The position numbers and the translations under genes are program-made. 64,000 nt of DNA from positions 493,708,263-493,772,262 of the forward strand of contig NC_058524.1 in the NCBI RefSeq assembly GCF_904849725.1. The letters are read 5' to 3'. Shown one piece after another: positions 12,712 to 24,207 of the stretch. Below the pieces are notes generated by a model. That model was given only the letters and a program-made list of their open reading frames with translations, had not been told where the DNA came from and searched no databases. The DNA is from Hordeum vulgare subsp. vulgare. Taxonomy: Eukaryota; Streptophyta; Magnoliopsida; Poales; Poaceae. Every line of letters begins with the position of its first letter. Position 1 is the stretch's first letter.

Positions 12712-15700
12712 TGTGACTGCCCGAGACCGACGTTCCAGAAGATTCCCCTTCTAATCCATTTTCATCGTGTGTTTATTTTTATTTGTCGCATCATGAGCAT
12801 CATCTGCATTGCATCGGCACTCCGTTGCTGCCAGTTTTCAAAACATGCATCCGTTGTTAGTTGCTGGTTCTCTCCGTGTTCGTCGTTGTCCGTTCTGAGC
12901 CCGACCACACATGCACGCGCCCGCGGCACCGTAAAATTCTTGTTTTTAAAAGTGTGCGCAAAACTTTCTCTGATTGAGTTGAAACTTGGCGTCCGGTCTT
13001 ATTTTAATATAGGTAGGCCACCTTCCAAATTTTCCGCAATCGGAGTCCGTCTGGTACCCGAACGGTCGATTGTAGCGGCACCGTATTCGGTCTATCATTG
13101 GACGTTTGTCGGTGTTTTTAAAATACGTTGACGGGTGCCCGTTTTCCCTCTCATATCCGTCTAACCTACTCTACACGGCCACTTAGCCCGTCCCCGCTTC
13201 GAGATCGTTCGATTCCGAGCGCGACGTTGAAACCGGGGCGAAATTCTGCTAAACCTAGCCCCCTTTCGCTATATAAACACCCCTTCCTTACCTATTTGGG
13301 CACCCCCTAATCCTCCTCGGGATCCGCGCCCCACCTAACCCCAGCAGCCGCCACCTCTAGCCTCCCTCCTCCCCTCCTACCGTGGGCCCGCCAGGCCCAG
13401 ATCGGGCCCGCCGACCCCATCCGCCGCTGCCGCTCGCGAGCGTCTCCGGCAGCTACCCGAGGCTGGCTCCCCCAAGCTCCAGGAGCAGCATTGGCTGCCC
13501 TAGCCAGATCCACCCCATGCGCTGTGACCCATGCCGCTCCGGCGAGCCGCCGCTTCCCGCCGGCCGGAGCGCTGCCCCTCGGTCCCGCGCGTTGCAGCCG
13601 CCCCGCGGCTTCCCTGTCCGAGTCACCAGAGGACAGCCCCGCCGGATCCAAGGCCGAGCAGCGCCCACGCCGCCCGTGCCGGAGGTATGCGCCAACCCTG
13701 CCGGAGGAGCCGGTCCGACCCTACCTCAATAAGTGCAGCCGAACCCGCCGCAGATCCCCGCCTCGTTGCCGAGCCCTGCTGCATCCGCCGCCATGACTCC
13801 CGCTCGGGAGGACGAGCAGAGCGCAACCGCTCATGCTGGCCGTGGTGGGCCTCACCCCCACACGGCCCAGGAGTCGGCCCAGGCGAGCCACACCGGCTAG
13901 CTCTGTCGCCCAGGCCCAGGAGCACCCCGACCCAGCAGCCCACCTCCAGATCTGGCCCGATGGCTAGGTGAGCAGCACCTCTCCCATCCTATACAACGCC
14001 CCGTGCACCATGTTGCTATATTGCGCCCACCAGTTTGGCCCGTTTAGTTTATTTAGGATTTTCAGAATTAATTTAATTCCAGGAAATTTTCGAATATTTA
14101 AACTAGCGTAGATATTTAACTGAGTGTCGGATCGCGACGTGTTGTATATGGATCTTGTGTAGTTTTGCGTGTAGATTCGTAATTTATAACTTGCATGCAC
14201 GTTTGACATAGATTGGCTTGCCATATGCCTAGTTTAGCGTGCTGTCCTAATAGGTGCTTGCCCCGTATTTATTTTCGCGCATGTCCGGATTGCTCAAACT
14301 CCATGGATAAAATGCTCATGTTTTTAGGGACCCTTTGCCATGTATTTTAGAGTAGTTGTTGGTATTTTTTCATGTATGATTTCGTAGCTAGTTTGTTATA
14401 CCGTGTTTAGGACATATTCCCGCATATACGTGTGGCGTTGTTTTTTATTTTGCAACCCCACATGTTATATATGTTTTCGGGGTAGCAAAATCCATGGAAT
14501 TTAACTATGTATTTAGTTTTAGCTTTTGAGCAAGTTAGTGCGCGTGATATTTTGTCGTGATGCCCTTTTGTTTATTTTGTGGGATTTTATCTGTGCTTGA
14601 TATGAAGGAGTTGTCAACTAGAGATTTTCCCTTGGATGTGTAAACTAGCCCCTGGTAATTTTGGTTGCAATAGAAATCCATGTTTAGGTGTGGTTTGCTT
14701 GCTCTCAACATGCTAGGAAATAGTGCTGATTTGGAGATGCTGAATTATTTCTAAGTCTGAAATCTGTTATATTTTGTTGTTGTCATGTCTTGAGTTTATT
14801 TGGTGATCTATAGCTCTTTTGAGGTTGGTGCAATGGAGTTAGTTGTAGACTTTAGGATTCTCTAGCATTTTGTCAATTTTCATGTCAGTTGGACTCATGT
14901 AGCTTATGGTTTTGCTGCTGTCAATATGCCTTCAGATCGAAAACTGCACATTCATACACTGTGGTTTTCACTAAGTCTGAAATAGTGTGTGAGATGCCAT
15001 TTTGTGACTTCTTTTCCTAGTGATCCATGCTTCCATGCTAGGTGTTGTTAGTTGTATGTTGTATTTCATCTTGCCCTCTACCACCTCATGCCTTGGTTGA
15101 GTATATTGGATTTGTGTAGCTCGTAGTTGTGGGGTGTAGTAAATGCTATGTGGCTGATTTTTGCAGATGGTAGTGATTTCTTGTTTAGCTCGTAGTTGTT
15201 GATCGTAGCTCCATTTTGATCGTGTCCTATATGAAACTTTCTTAGAATCTCGTGTAGTTTCATATCTTGCTGGTTGTATGTCTTGAAATGCTTGTGACTG
15301 CCGTTGCACACATTTTGCATTCATGCCATCATATCTTGCGGTGTTCGTATCTTTTGTTCCTTAGCTCCGTTGGAAATGTTCTCTATGTGTAAATTGCTTG
15401 TAACGACGCGTAGAATCACGTCAACCTATTTTTTTGCTGTTTAACAAACATTTAAACGTGTTAGTTCAGATCTGGACAGAATTGTAAATTAACAGGTGAG
15501 GTCGTTTTGGAGGTGCTATATGTCATTTCCGACCTCATTTAAAATGCCTAGGTAGGTAGTTTAATTACGCTTCACCTCTTGCCATGTTTAACCACATTTA
15601 ATATTGATGTGTACTTAATCAGGATAGAACTAAATAAATCCGTATGTGGAGTTTCATCAATATGCAACTCGTTGCACATTGAACTTCACTTAATGTGTAG

Positions 15701-17597
15701 TGTTTGGTTGTTGTGAATTGTCATGCCATGTCCTGCATGTATACAGCCGCTCATGCATCATATGTGTTGTGCATCGTGTGGTGAATATCGTGTGTTGATT
15801 TTTGTTTCCGGTTTCCTCCATCTCGACAGAGTTCCGCAAGCGTGTCGTAATGTGAGGGGCCGTTCGACTACGTCGGTTCGTCTGCTTCACGGAGTCGTTC
15901 TTCTTCCAAGCGGGATCTCAGGCAAGATGACTATTTCCCCAGATACCATTACTATCAGTGCCATGCTAGTATTACCGCTTCTATCGTTATGTCTCGTTGC
16001 CTACCACCTATTAAATATCAGCCTCTCAACATTGCCATGAAAACCTTCAACCTGTTCATAACCTAGCAGATCACTGATTGGCTATGTTACTGCTTGCTTA
16101 ACCATGTGTTAGCGTTGCTAGTTGCAGGTGCAGTTGTTTCCATGTGACGACATGGGTTCCTTGTTATATCGCCATATTAAATGCTATTTAAATTAATGCA
16201 CCTATATACTTGGTAAAAGGTGGAAGGCTTGGCCTTTCTAGCCTGGTGTTTTGTTCCACCTTTGCCCCCTTAGTTTCGGCTACCAGTCTTATGTTCCATA
16301 ATTGAGCGCTCCTAACACGATCGGGGTTGTTATGAGGACCCCCTTGATAATTCGTTTTAGATTAAAGTTGGTCTGGCAAGGCCCAACATTGGTACTACAT
16401 TTGCCCAACATAATAATTTTCTTAATACTGAAAGCATAGGGCGTCATGAACCCGAGGAGTAATTCTACATAATACAGGGAGGGCCAGTGCTGATGGTGCT
16501 GGTCCAAAACAGAGCAGCTTACTAACGCTACCCGGGGCAACTCGGCGTCTGGCGTGGTAACCATCGCTCATCCATCGTGTCCTGAGAACAAGATACGTGG
16601 CTCCTATCGGGATCGTCGACACGCCGGGCGGCCTTGCTGGATTAGTTTTACCTTTGACGAATGTCTTGTGCATCGGGATTCCGGTGATGCTTTGTGTAAT
16701 ATCAGAGTTGAGGTTTTCCACTAAGGAGTCCGACGAGATCGCGAGCTTCGTGATCGAGGATTTCTATGCGGCTTGTGGTAATTTGTGATGGATTAGTTGG
16801 AGCACCCGTGCAGGATTAAATCTTTCGGAAAGCCGTGCCCACGGTTATGTGGAAACGTGGAAACTTTGTTTAACACTCGTTCTAGATAACTTGAAGTTAA
16901 CTTAATTAAAACTTGCCAATGGAGTGTGTAACCGTGACTGTCTCTTTCGTGAGTTCCTTCTCTGATCGAGCACACGGTGGGGTTATGTTTGACGTAGGTA
17001 TGTGTTCAGGATCATTCTATTGATCATTATTAGTTCACGTCCGCTATGCGTAGATCGTCTCCCTCTTATTCTTGTAATCGTAAGTTAGCCACCTCATATA
17101 ATGCTTAGTCGCTTGCTGCAGCCTTACCACTTAACCATACCTCACCTAATAAGCTTTGCTAGTCTTGATACCTTTGGAAATGAGATTGTTGAGTCCCCTG
17201 TGGCTCACAAATTACTACAATACCAGTTGCAGGTACATGTAAAGGTTACTTGACGCGAGCGCATTGATTGTTCATTTGGAGTTGCTTCTTCTTCCTCATC
17301 ATCGATCTAGGATGGGTTCCAAACCGGCAGCCTGGGATAGCAAGGATGGACGTCGTTCTTCTTTTCTCGTTTGTTTTCGTCTGTAGTCGAACCCTGCTCT
17401 TCTTCATGATGTTTATGTATTGTACTGATGTGACTCTGATGTAGCTTGTGGCGAGTGTAAGCCAATTCCATATATCTCTTATTTTAAGTACATGTACTTG
17501 TAGCGATATCCATTCTTGCGAAACGATGAGATGCGCTTGTATCCCTGACGAGGCCCTCGTGCCAAATTGAGGATAGGATCGCATCTTGGGCGTTACA
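12712..17597 (+). repeat. 3' LTR of LARD D
   Basis: Starts TGTGACTGCCCGAGACC after a purine-rich GTAGGAGAGT, ends GGGCGTTACA. It is the partner of 4436-9310, with scattered substitutions and small indels. Confidence 0.9.
13270..13277 (+). promoter_or_regulatory. TATA box of LARD D 3' LTR
   Basis: TATATAAA in the same context as 5006-5013. In a 3' LTR it could start read-out transcription into flanking DNA; that is inference. Confidence 0.55.
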
Positions 17598-19069
17598 TGT
17601 TTAGAGAGAGAGGTGTCGACAAAACAAGATATGGACATGCAGGCATCATGATCATAGTTAGAACAGCAATATCATCATATAATCTCTCATGCTAAAGTGA
17701 TAATTCCTCCATAGAGTAAAGTATGGATAAAGAACCTTAATGAGAATTAACAACCGATAGCCTTTAGTCATTGAAGCAATTGTAATTTATCACAACATCG
17801 GAAAGAGTCAAATAAGAGCTTGTAAAGCAAATCCACATACTCAATCATCCTTTCGTATCCTACAATTGCTAAAACTCACGTGGTACTCATGAGATCAAAG
17901 TTTCAGCAGAACACAGAGAAAGATAGGGGCTTATAGTTTCGCCTCCCAACCACTTACCTCAAGGGTAATGTCAACAATAATAGTTCATGAATACTCACTT
18001 CCAAGTTGACATATGAATATAGATCTCTCCCTAGCACATGAAGTTAGCCAAGATAAAGGCGAAATAAGGAATTGGTGTAGATCACCATGACTCTTTCAAG
18101 GGCAAAAGGTAAAGGTACAAGATAGGCCCTTCGCAGAGGGAAGCAGAGGTTGTCATGCGCTTTTGAGGTTTGGATGTGCAACCTCTTAGTGTGAAGGAAC
18201 GTCACTTTGTATTGCCTCCTGTGATAAAGAACTTTATTATGCAGTCTGTCGCTTTTATGACTTCCTCATCACAGGTTCGTACAAAGCTTATTTTACGTAC
18301 ACTAATAGATCATACATATTTAGGGAGAAATTTTTATTGCTTGCACCGATGACAACTTACTTGAGGGATCTTCTTCAATCCATAGGTAGGTATGGTGGAC
18401 TCTCATGGCAAAACTGGGTTGAAGGCTTATGGATGCACAAGTAGTATCTCTACTTAGTGCAGAAGTTTTGGCTAATATGAGGTGGAAGCAATCATCACGT
18501 TCCAGGGGATCTCTAATCATATAACATTGTTCGGAACCAAGCAAACATAATTCATTATGTTGTCTTCCTTGCCCAACATCTACTTCTAAGCATGTAATAG
18601 TTTAGTGAGTGTTCACAATCATAGATGGTGTCAAAGATGATATATTTATATGTGAACCTCTCCTTCTTTATTACTTCCTATTAATTGCAACAATGACCAA
18701 GGTCTACGTTTGTCCACCCTCAACAAGTTTCAATCAACATTCTTTTTATATGTGAAGCCATCACTTCCCATAAGATCATTACATGATCTTTCATGCTTTT
18801 GTTCTTTTATCATTTTCTTGATCATGGCATGAGGCACGACCCTTAACTAAAACTCTCTTTATTATATGATTCACGAACTCGAATACATCTGGGGTGACAC
18901 TAAGCAAAACTCAAGCCTAAAACACTAAGGACTTTATTCTACTAGAGAAAGATAAAAACAAAAAGGATCGAACTAAGAAAAGGTAAAGGCAAAAGATGTG
19001 ATGGTGATACGATACCGGGGCAACTCCCCCAAGCTTGGCACAAGCCAAGGGGATTGCCCATACCAATGC
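17598..19069 (-). other. 3' non-coding segment of gypsy X
   Basis: Resumes element X after the D insertion and runs up to the small ORF region. No frame longer than about 75 codons looks coding. With 4367-4435 it forms the stretch between the last ORF and the 3' LTR, a typical feature of this gypsy group. Confidence 0.6.
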
Positions 19070-19486
19070 TTAGTTGTCTTCCTTTGGAGGTGATGGAGGT
19101 GGAGTTGTCTTGTCTTTTGATTCCAAGAGGGCCATCAATCTTTGATATATACCTTGGAGCTCTGTGATATGTTTCTCCAGCAAAACAAATTCACAAGTGA
19201 GGTAATTATTACGAACACGAGTTATTTCACATAACCTCAAGAGCTCGATCAAGGATGGAGGTAAAAGGTGGAGGTAGGGTTGAAGAAAATCCTCTTCCTG
19301 AGCTTATTCCTTGTTGAGCACAGATTGCCCTTCGTCCAACGCCGGATTCTTCTCCTTATGTTTGCCCTTAGTTTCTTTAGGTAGCCTTTCCTTGGCCTCC
19401 ATGACCTCCATTCTTTTCAGATCAGCATTTACTTCTTCATAGACTTGAGGGATATCGTTCTCCCCTACAGATTCCTGAGACGACAT
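19070..19486 (-). pseudogene. Small additional ORF downstream of pol in gypsy X, one in-frame stop
   Basis: Minus-strand frame from MSSQESVGEND at 19486 to SPPKEDN at 19070, about 138 codons, interrupted by one stop near 19304 (after VLNKE); both halves share a frame. It is rich in Glu and Lys, with a leucine/charge pattern in the second half (LLEKHITELQGIYQRLMALL) that could form a coiled coil. It lies 3' of integrase on the same strand and is separated from it by a GC-rich palindrome. I do not recognise a family. It could be an accessory ORF of the element; an env role is not supported, since no signal or membrane segment is visible. Confidence 0.5.
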
Positions 19487-19616
19487 CTTGCTCTAAATCT
19501 GCGGCAGAAAACAGGATCGAAACGAAAACAAAGGAAAATTGCGTGATACGAGCGTCAGACCTTTCGGGAGAATATATAATGATTTTTTTCGACCAGAAGG
19601 AGTACTCCGCAAGAAA

Positions 19617-19722
19617 ACGAAGTCCGGGAGGCACACGAGGTGGTCACAAGCCCCCCAGGCGCGGCCAGGGGTGGCCCACGCCTGGCAGGCTTGTCGCCTC
19701 CTCGTGTGCTTTCCGGACTACT
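19617..19722. repeat. Long GC-rich palindrome between integrase and the extra ORF of gypsy X
   Basis: The left arm (AGTCCGGGAGGCACACGAGG, CACAAGCC, CCAGGCGCGGCC) pairs with the right arm (GGCCCACGCCTGG, GGCTTGT, CCTCGTGTGC, TTCCGGACT), with arms near 45 nt and a small loop at about 19667-19673. The core resembles the hairpins found in the LTRs. Confidence 0.8.
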
Positions 19723-19769
19723 TTAAATTTTTTCTGTTTTTTCAAAAATTCCAAAACGGAGAAAATTTC

Positions 19770-20936
19770 CTACAGGAAAAGTTTTGGAGTCTGTTTACTT
19801 ACCGAATCACGTACCTCTTCGTTTTCGGACTCTGAAATAGCCTGATAAATATCCCTTATGTACTCCTCCGGAATTATGGTATTGATAATATTGCTTTCAA
19901 CATTTATGGGAGTACCTGAGATATAATGCTTGATTCTTTGCCCATTTACCACTCTCGAAAAATTATCTTCCATGTTGTTGATCTTGATGGCACCGGAACG
20001 ATACACTTCCACGACAATGTAGGGACCTTCCCATTTAGAGAGAAGCTTGCGTGCAAAAAATCTTAAACGAGAATTATATAGCAAGACGTAATCACCTACA
20101 TTGAACTCACGCTTTTGCATCCTTTTATCATGCCACCTCTTAACCTTTTCTTTGAACAACTTGGCATTTTCATATGCCTGAGCTCTCCATTCATCAAGTG
20201 AGCTAATATCAAATAACCTCTTCTCACCAGCAAGTTTGAAATCAAAGTTGAGCTCTTTGATTGCCCAATAAGCCTTATGCTCTAGCTCAAGAGGTAGATG
20301 ACAAGCTTTACCGTAAACCATTTTGTATGGAGACATTCCCATGGGATTCTTATAAGCAGTTCTATAAGCCCACAGTGCATCATCGAGATTCTTAGACCAA
20401 TTCTTTCTAGACCTATTGACGGTCTTTTGCAGAATTAGTTTAATCTCTCTATTGCTTAGCTCTACTTGACCACTGGACTGAGGATGATAGGGAGATGCAA
20501 TTCTATGATTGACATCATACTTAGCAAGCGTTTTACGGAAAGCACCTTGAATGAAATGTGAACCACCATCAGTCATTAGATATCTAGGGACTCCAAATCT
20601 AGGGAAAATAACTTCTTTGAGCATCCTGATAGAGGTGTTGTGATCAGCACTACTAGTTGGGATAGCTTCTACCCACTTAGTAGCGTAATCAACAGCAACT
20701 AGGATATGAGTATACCCATTGGATTTTGGAAAAGGTCCCATATAATCAAAGCCCCAAACATCAAATGGTTCAATGACAAGTGAATAATTCATAGGCATTT
20801 CCTGACGTTTACTGATATTACCTATTCTTTGACATTCATCACAAGACAAGACAAACTTACGGGCATCCTTGAAGAGAGTGGGCCAATAGAAACCTGATTG
20901 CAATACCTTGTGTGCAGTTCTATCTCCAGCATGGTG
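19770..20936 (-). pseudogene. Integrase domain of gypsy X pol
   Basis: Open from 20936 to the stop at 19770 (about 388 codons) in the pol frame. Visible are the end of an HHCC zinc domain (GHHAGD, then CDECQRIG), the catalytic DDE set (D in [10 protein letters not shown] in MTDGGSHF, E in [12 protein letters not shown]), the plant gypsy stretch [20 protein letters not shown], and a C-terminal region with [19 protein letters not shown]. Integrase inserts the cDNA into the host genome. A TAA-TGA pair at 20937-20942 separates it from RNase H, so the polyprotein is broken although this part reads cleanly. The first methionine of the open frame is at 20903, but the protein would be released by proteolysis, not started there. 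Confidence 0.92.
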
Positions 20937-20942
20937 TCCTCA

Positions 20943-22528
20943 TTAAGCCTCTGAGTGACACTTCTGTAGGATTTGTCCCTGTTCATGTTCAGGTACACAA
21001 CGTCTAATAACGCCATCTACTCCTTCCTTATAAAGGTGAGGATCATCCCAAAAGTAATGTCTCAAATCAAAGAAGAATTTCTTCTTTTGCTGGTATGTGA
21101 AACTAGGTGGTATATATTTGGCAACGATATAATTTGCATAATCAGCATACCACGATGCACTACATGAAGTATTGATGGCATTCAATTGTTCATCAGGAAA
21201 GCTATCATCAATAGATTGTGGGTCATCAAAAACATTCTCCAACCTAGACAAGTTATCTGCTACGGGGTTCTCAGCACCCTTCCTACCGACAACATGCAAA
21301 TAAAATTCTTGTAGCAAGAGAACCCATCTGATAAGTCTAGGTTTAGAATATTTCTTCTCCATGAGGTACTTAATAGCAGCATGATCAGTGTGAATAGTGA
21401 CTTTGGAATCAACCATGTAAGATCTGAACTTTTCACATGCAAACACGACTGCTAAAAATTCCTTTTCAGTAGTAGCATAGTTTCCTTGGGCATTGTCTAG
21501 AGTTTTACTAGCATAGTGAATAACATTCAACTTCTTATCAACTCTTTGTCCTAGAACAGCACCAACAGCGTAATCACTAGCATCACACATGATTTCAAAA
21601 TGTAAGTTCCAATCAAGTGGTTGAACAATAGACGCAGTTATCAAGGCCTTCTTAAGTATTTCGAAGGCTTCCTCACAATCATCGTCAAAAACAAAAGGAA
21701 TATCATTTTGCAAGAGATTGGTAAGAGGCCTAGAAATCTTAGAAAAGTCCTTAATGAACCTTCTATAGAAACCAGCATGACCAAGGAAACTTCTTATACC
21801 TTTGATATCTGTAGGGCATGGCATTTTCTCGATCGCGTCAACTTTAGCCTTATCGACTTCAATACCTCTTTCAGAAATTTTATGTCCTAAGACGATGCCT
21901 TCATTAACCATAAAGTGGCACTTCTCCCAATTCAAGACAAGGTTGGTGTCTTTACATCTCTACAAGACTCGGTCAAGGTTGGTGAGACAATCATCAAAAG
22001 AAGACCCGTAAACGGAGAAGTCATCCATGAAAACCTCAACAATCTTTTCACAAAAGTCAGAGAATATAGCCATCATACATCTTTGAAAGGTAGCAGGTGC
22101 ATTACATAAGCCAAAAGGCATACGTCTGTAAGCAAAGGTACCGAAAGGGCAAGTGAAAGTGGTTTTCTCCTGATAAGGTTGTGCAACAGGTATTTGGAAG
22201 AAACCAGAATAACCATCTAGAAAGCAGAAGTGGTGTGTTTAGACAGTCATTCTAGCATTTGGTCGATAAAAGGCAAAGGGTAATGATCTTTCCTAGTGGC
22301 TTTATTCAATTTCCTAAAATCGATCACCATCCTATAGCGAGTAATAATCCTCGGTGGGATCAATTCATCCTTATCATTAGGGACAATGGTAATACCTCCC
22401 TTCTTAGGGACGCAATGCACCGGACTCACCCAATCACTATGAGCAACAGGATAGATAATACCTGCTTCCAGGAGCTTTAGTATTTCGTTTCTTACTACCT
22501 CTTTCATCTTAGGATTTAATCTCCGTTG
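20943..22528 (-). pseudogene. Reverse transcriptase and RNase H of gypsy X pol (main part)
   Basis: Minus strand. 22528-22247 reads from the start of RT (MKEVVRNEILKLLEAGIIYP) to DHYPLPFIDQMLE. After a frame break, 22246-21936 carries the catalytic FMDDFSVYG, giving an F-MDD active site. 21935-20943 reads cleanly through [20 protein letters not shown] and into RNase H, with [14 protein letters not shown], an [13 protein letters not shown] segment and [22 protein letters not shown] copies the RNA and RNase H removes the template. The upstream part of pol lies at 30820-31264 across the F1 insertion. Stops and frame breaks make the gene non-functional. Confidence 0.92.
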
Positions 22529-22533
22529 ATGAT
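22529..22533. other. Target site duplication of F1 (left copy)
   Basis: ATGAT here and again at 30815-30819. Removing F1 and one copy restores the pol frame of X across the junction. Confidence 0.92.
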
Positions 22534-24189
22534 TGCTGATGCAACAAAAGACCTTCCAACGGCGCCAGAAACACGTGCTAACGGGAGACTGTTCTTCTCT
22601 TGATTCTCCTCAGCAACGGCACCAGAAATCCTTCTGCTACGGCTACGCCTTTAGGGACTTCCTAGGCAAATATGCAAAGGATTTCCCAGTGGCCTTGGAG
22701 CCTTGCGTTGGTGTTCCCTCGAAGCGGAAAAGGTGATGTAGCGCAGCGGTGGTAAGTATTTCCCTCGGTTTTGAGAACCAAGGTATCGATCCAGTGAAGG
22801 AGTATCACAAGTACCTGCACAAACACAAAGAACATGCACCCAAAGCTATGAAGGGGTTGTCAATCCCTTATAGATTGTTTGCCAAGTGAGAACTGAAAGC
22901 GACAAAGTAACAAAGCAAAGTAAAAGCGGAGATGTAAACGATAGGTGTGAATAGACCCGGGGGCCGTAGTGTTCACTAGTGGCTTCTCTCATGAAAGCAA
23001 GTAGACGGTGGGTGAACAAATTACTATCGAGCAATTCATAGAACCGCGCAAAGTTGTGACGTCATCTATGGCAATGATTATATCTATAGGCATCACGTCC
23101 AAAACAAGTAGACCGATACTTTCTGCATCTACTACTATTACTCCACACGTCGACCGCTATCCAGCATGCATCTAGTGTATTAAGTCCAAAAGAAAAGAGT
23201 AACTCCTTAAGCAAGATGACATGATGTAGATGGACAATCTCATATCTACGACAAAGCCCACCTTGTTACCCTTGATGGCAACTACATTATGTGTGTCTTG
23301 CTGCCCCTACTGTCACTGGGAAAGGTCACCACACGGTAAGAACCCAAAACCAAGCACTTCTCCCATTGCAAGAATCATAGATCTAGTTGGCCAAACAAAA
23401 CCCAAGACTCGGAGAGACTTACAAGGATATCAAATCATGCAAATAAGAAATCAGCAAAGACTCAAATATATATAATAGATAATCTTATCACAAATCCACA
23501 ATTCATCGGATCTCGACAAACACACCTCCAAAGAAGATTACATCGGATAGATCTCCTTGAAGATCATGGAGAACTTTGTATTGAAGATCCAAGAGAGAGA
23601 AGAATCCATGTAGCTACTAACTATGGACCCGTAGGTCTAAAGTGAACTACTCACGAGTCATTGGAGGGGCGACGAAGTTGATGAAGAAGCCCTCCAACTC
23701 CAAAGTCCCCTCCGGCAGGGCACCGGGAAGAGTCTCCAGATGAGATCTCGCGGAAATGGAAGCTTGCGGCGGCGGAAAAGTGTTTTCGAGGATGCCTTGA
23801 TTTTTTTTGGATTTTTAGGGAATATATAGGCCAAAGACCTAGGGCAGGGGAGCGCCAGGGGGGGCCACAAGCTTGGTTGTCGCGGCCTCCCCCCTGGCTG
23901 CGACAACAGGGCTTGTGGGCTCCCAGTGGGCCCACTTGCTGGGCCCTCAAGTCTCCTGATCTTCTTCCGTTCTGGAAAAAAATCATTTTGGGGATTTTAT
24001 TCCGTTTGGACTCCGTTCCAAAATCAGATCTGAAAAGAGTTAAAAACACAGAAAAAACAGGAACTAGCGCTTGGCATTGAGTTAATAAGTTAGTCCCAAA
24101 AAAGATATAAAAGGTAAACAAAACATCCAAAGTTGACAAGATAACAGCGTGAAACCATCAAAAATTATAGATACGTTTGAGACGTATCA
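22534..24189 (-). repeat. 3' LTR of F1
   Basis: 1656 bp, matching 29167-30814. Plus-strand ends are TGCTGATGC and GACGTATCA. It contains the GC-rich hairpin (23860-23930), a TATA-like sequence on the minus strand (23821-23829), and near its 3' terminus two relict primer-site-like words (about 22557-22571 and 22607-22624). Confidence 0.92.
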
Positions 24190-24207
24190 AGCATCCCCAA
24201 GCTTAAC
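24190..24207 (-). other. Polypurine tract of F1
   Basis: On the minus strand AGTTAAGCTTGGGGATGC directly precedes the 3' LTR. The same sequence precedes the 3' LTR of element G at 62826-62843. Confidence 0.8.

Larger units (their letters stand above)
4436..17597 (+). mobile_element. LARD-type non-autonomous LTR retrotransposon D (Sukkula-like)
   Basis: Two direct repeats of 4875 bp (4436-9310) and 4886 bp (12712-17597) start TGTGACAGCCCGAGACC or the near-identical TGTGACTGCCC and end GTTACA. They flank 3.4 kb of non-coding DNA. A tRNA-iMet primer site follows the first LTR and a purine-rich tract precedes the second. Flanks CGTTT (4431-4435) and TGTTT (17598-17602) are a 5-bp target duplication with one mismatch. 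Long LTRs plus a short non-coding core is the definition of a LARD; the dimensions match what is known of barley Sukkula. It needs proteins from another element. It is inserted in the 3' non-coding part of gypsy X, which continues from 4430 to 17603. Confidence 0.9.

Noticed and set aside
13382..13971. Frame of 146 codons in the LARD 3' LTR
   Set aside because: Same reason: not preserved between the two LTRs and composition-driven.
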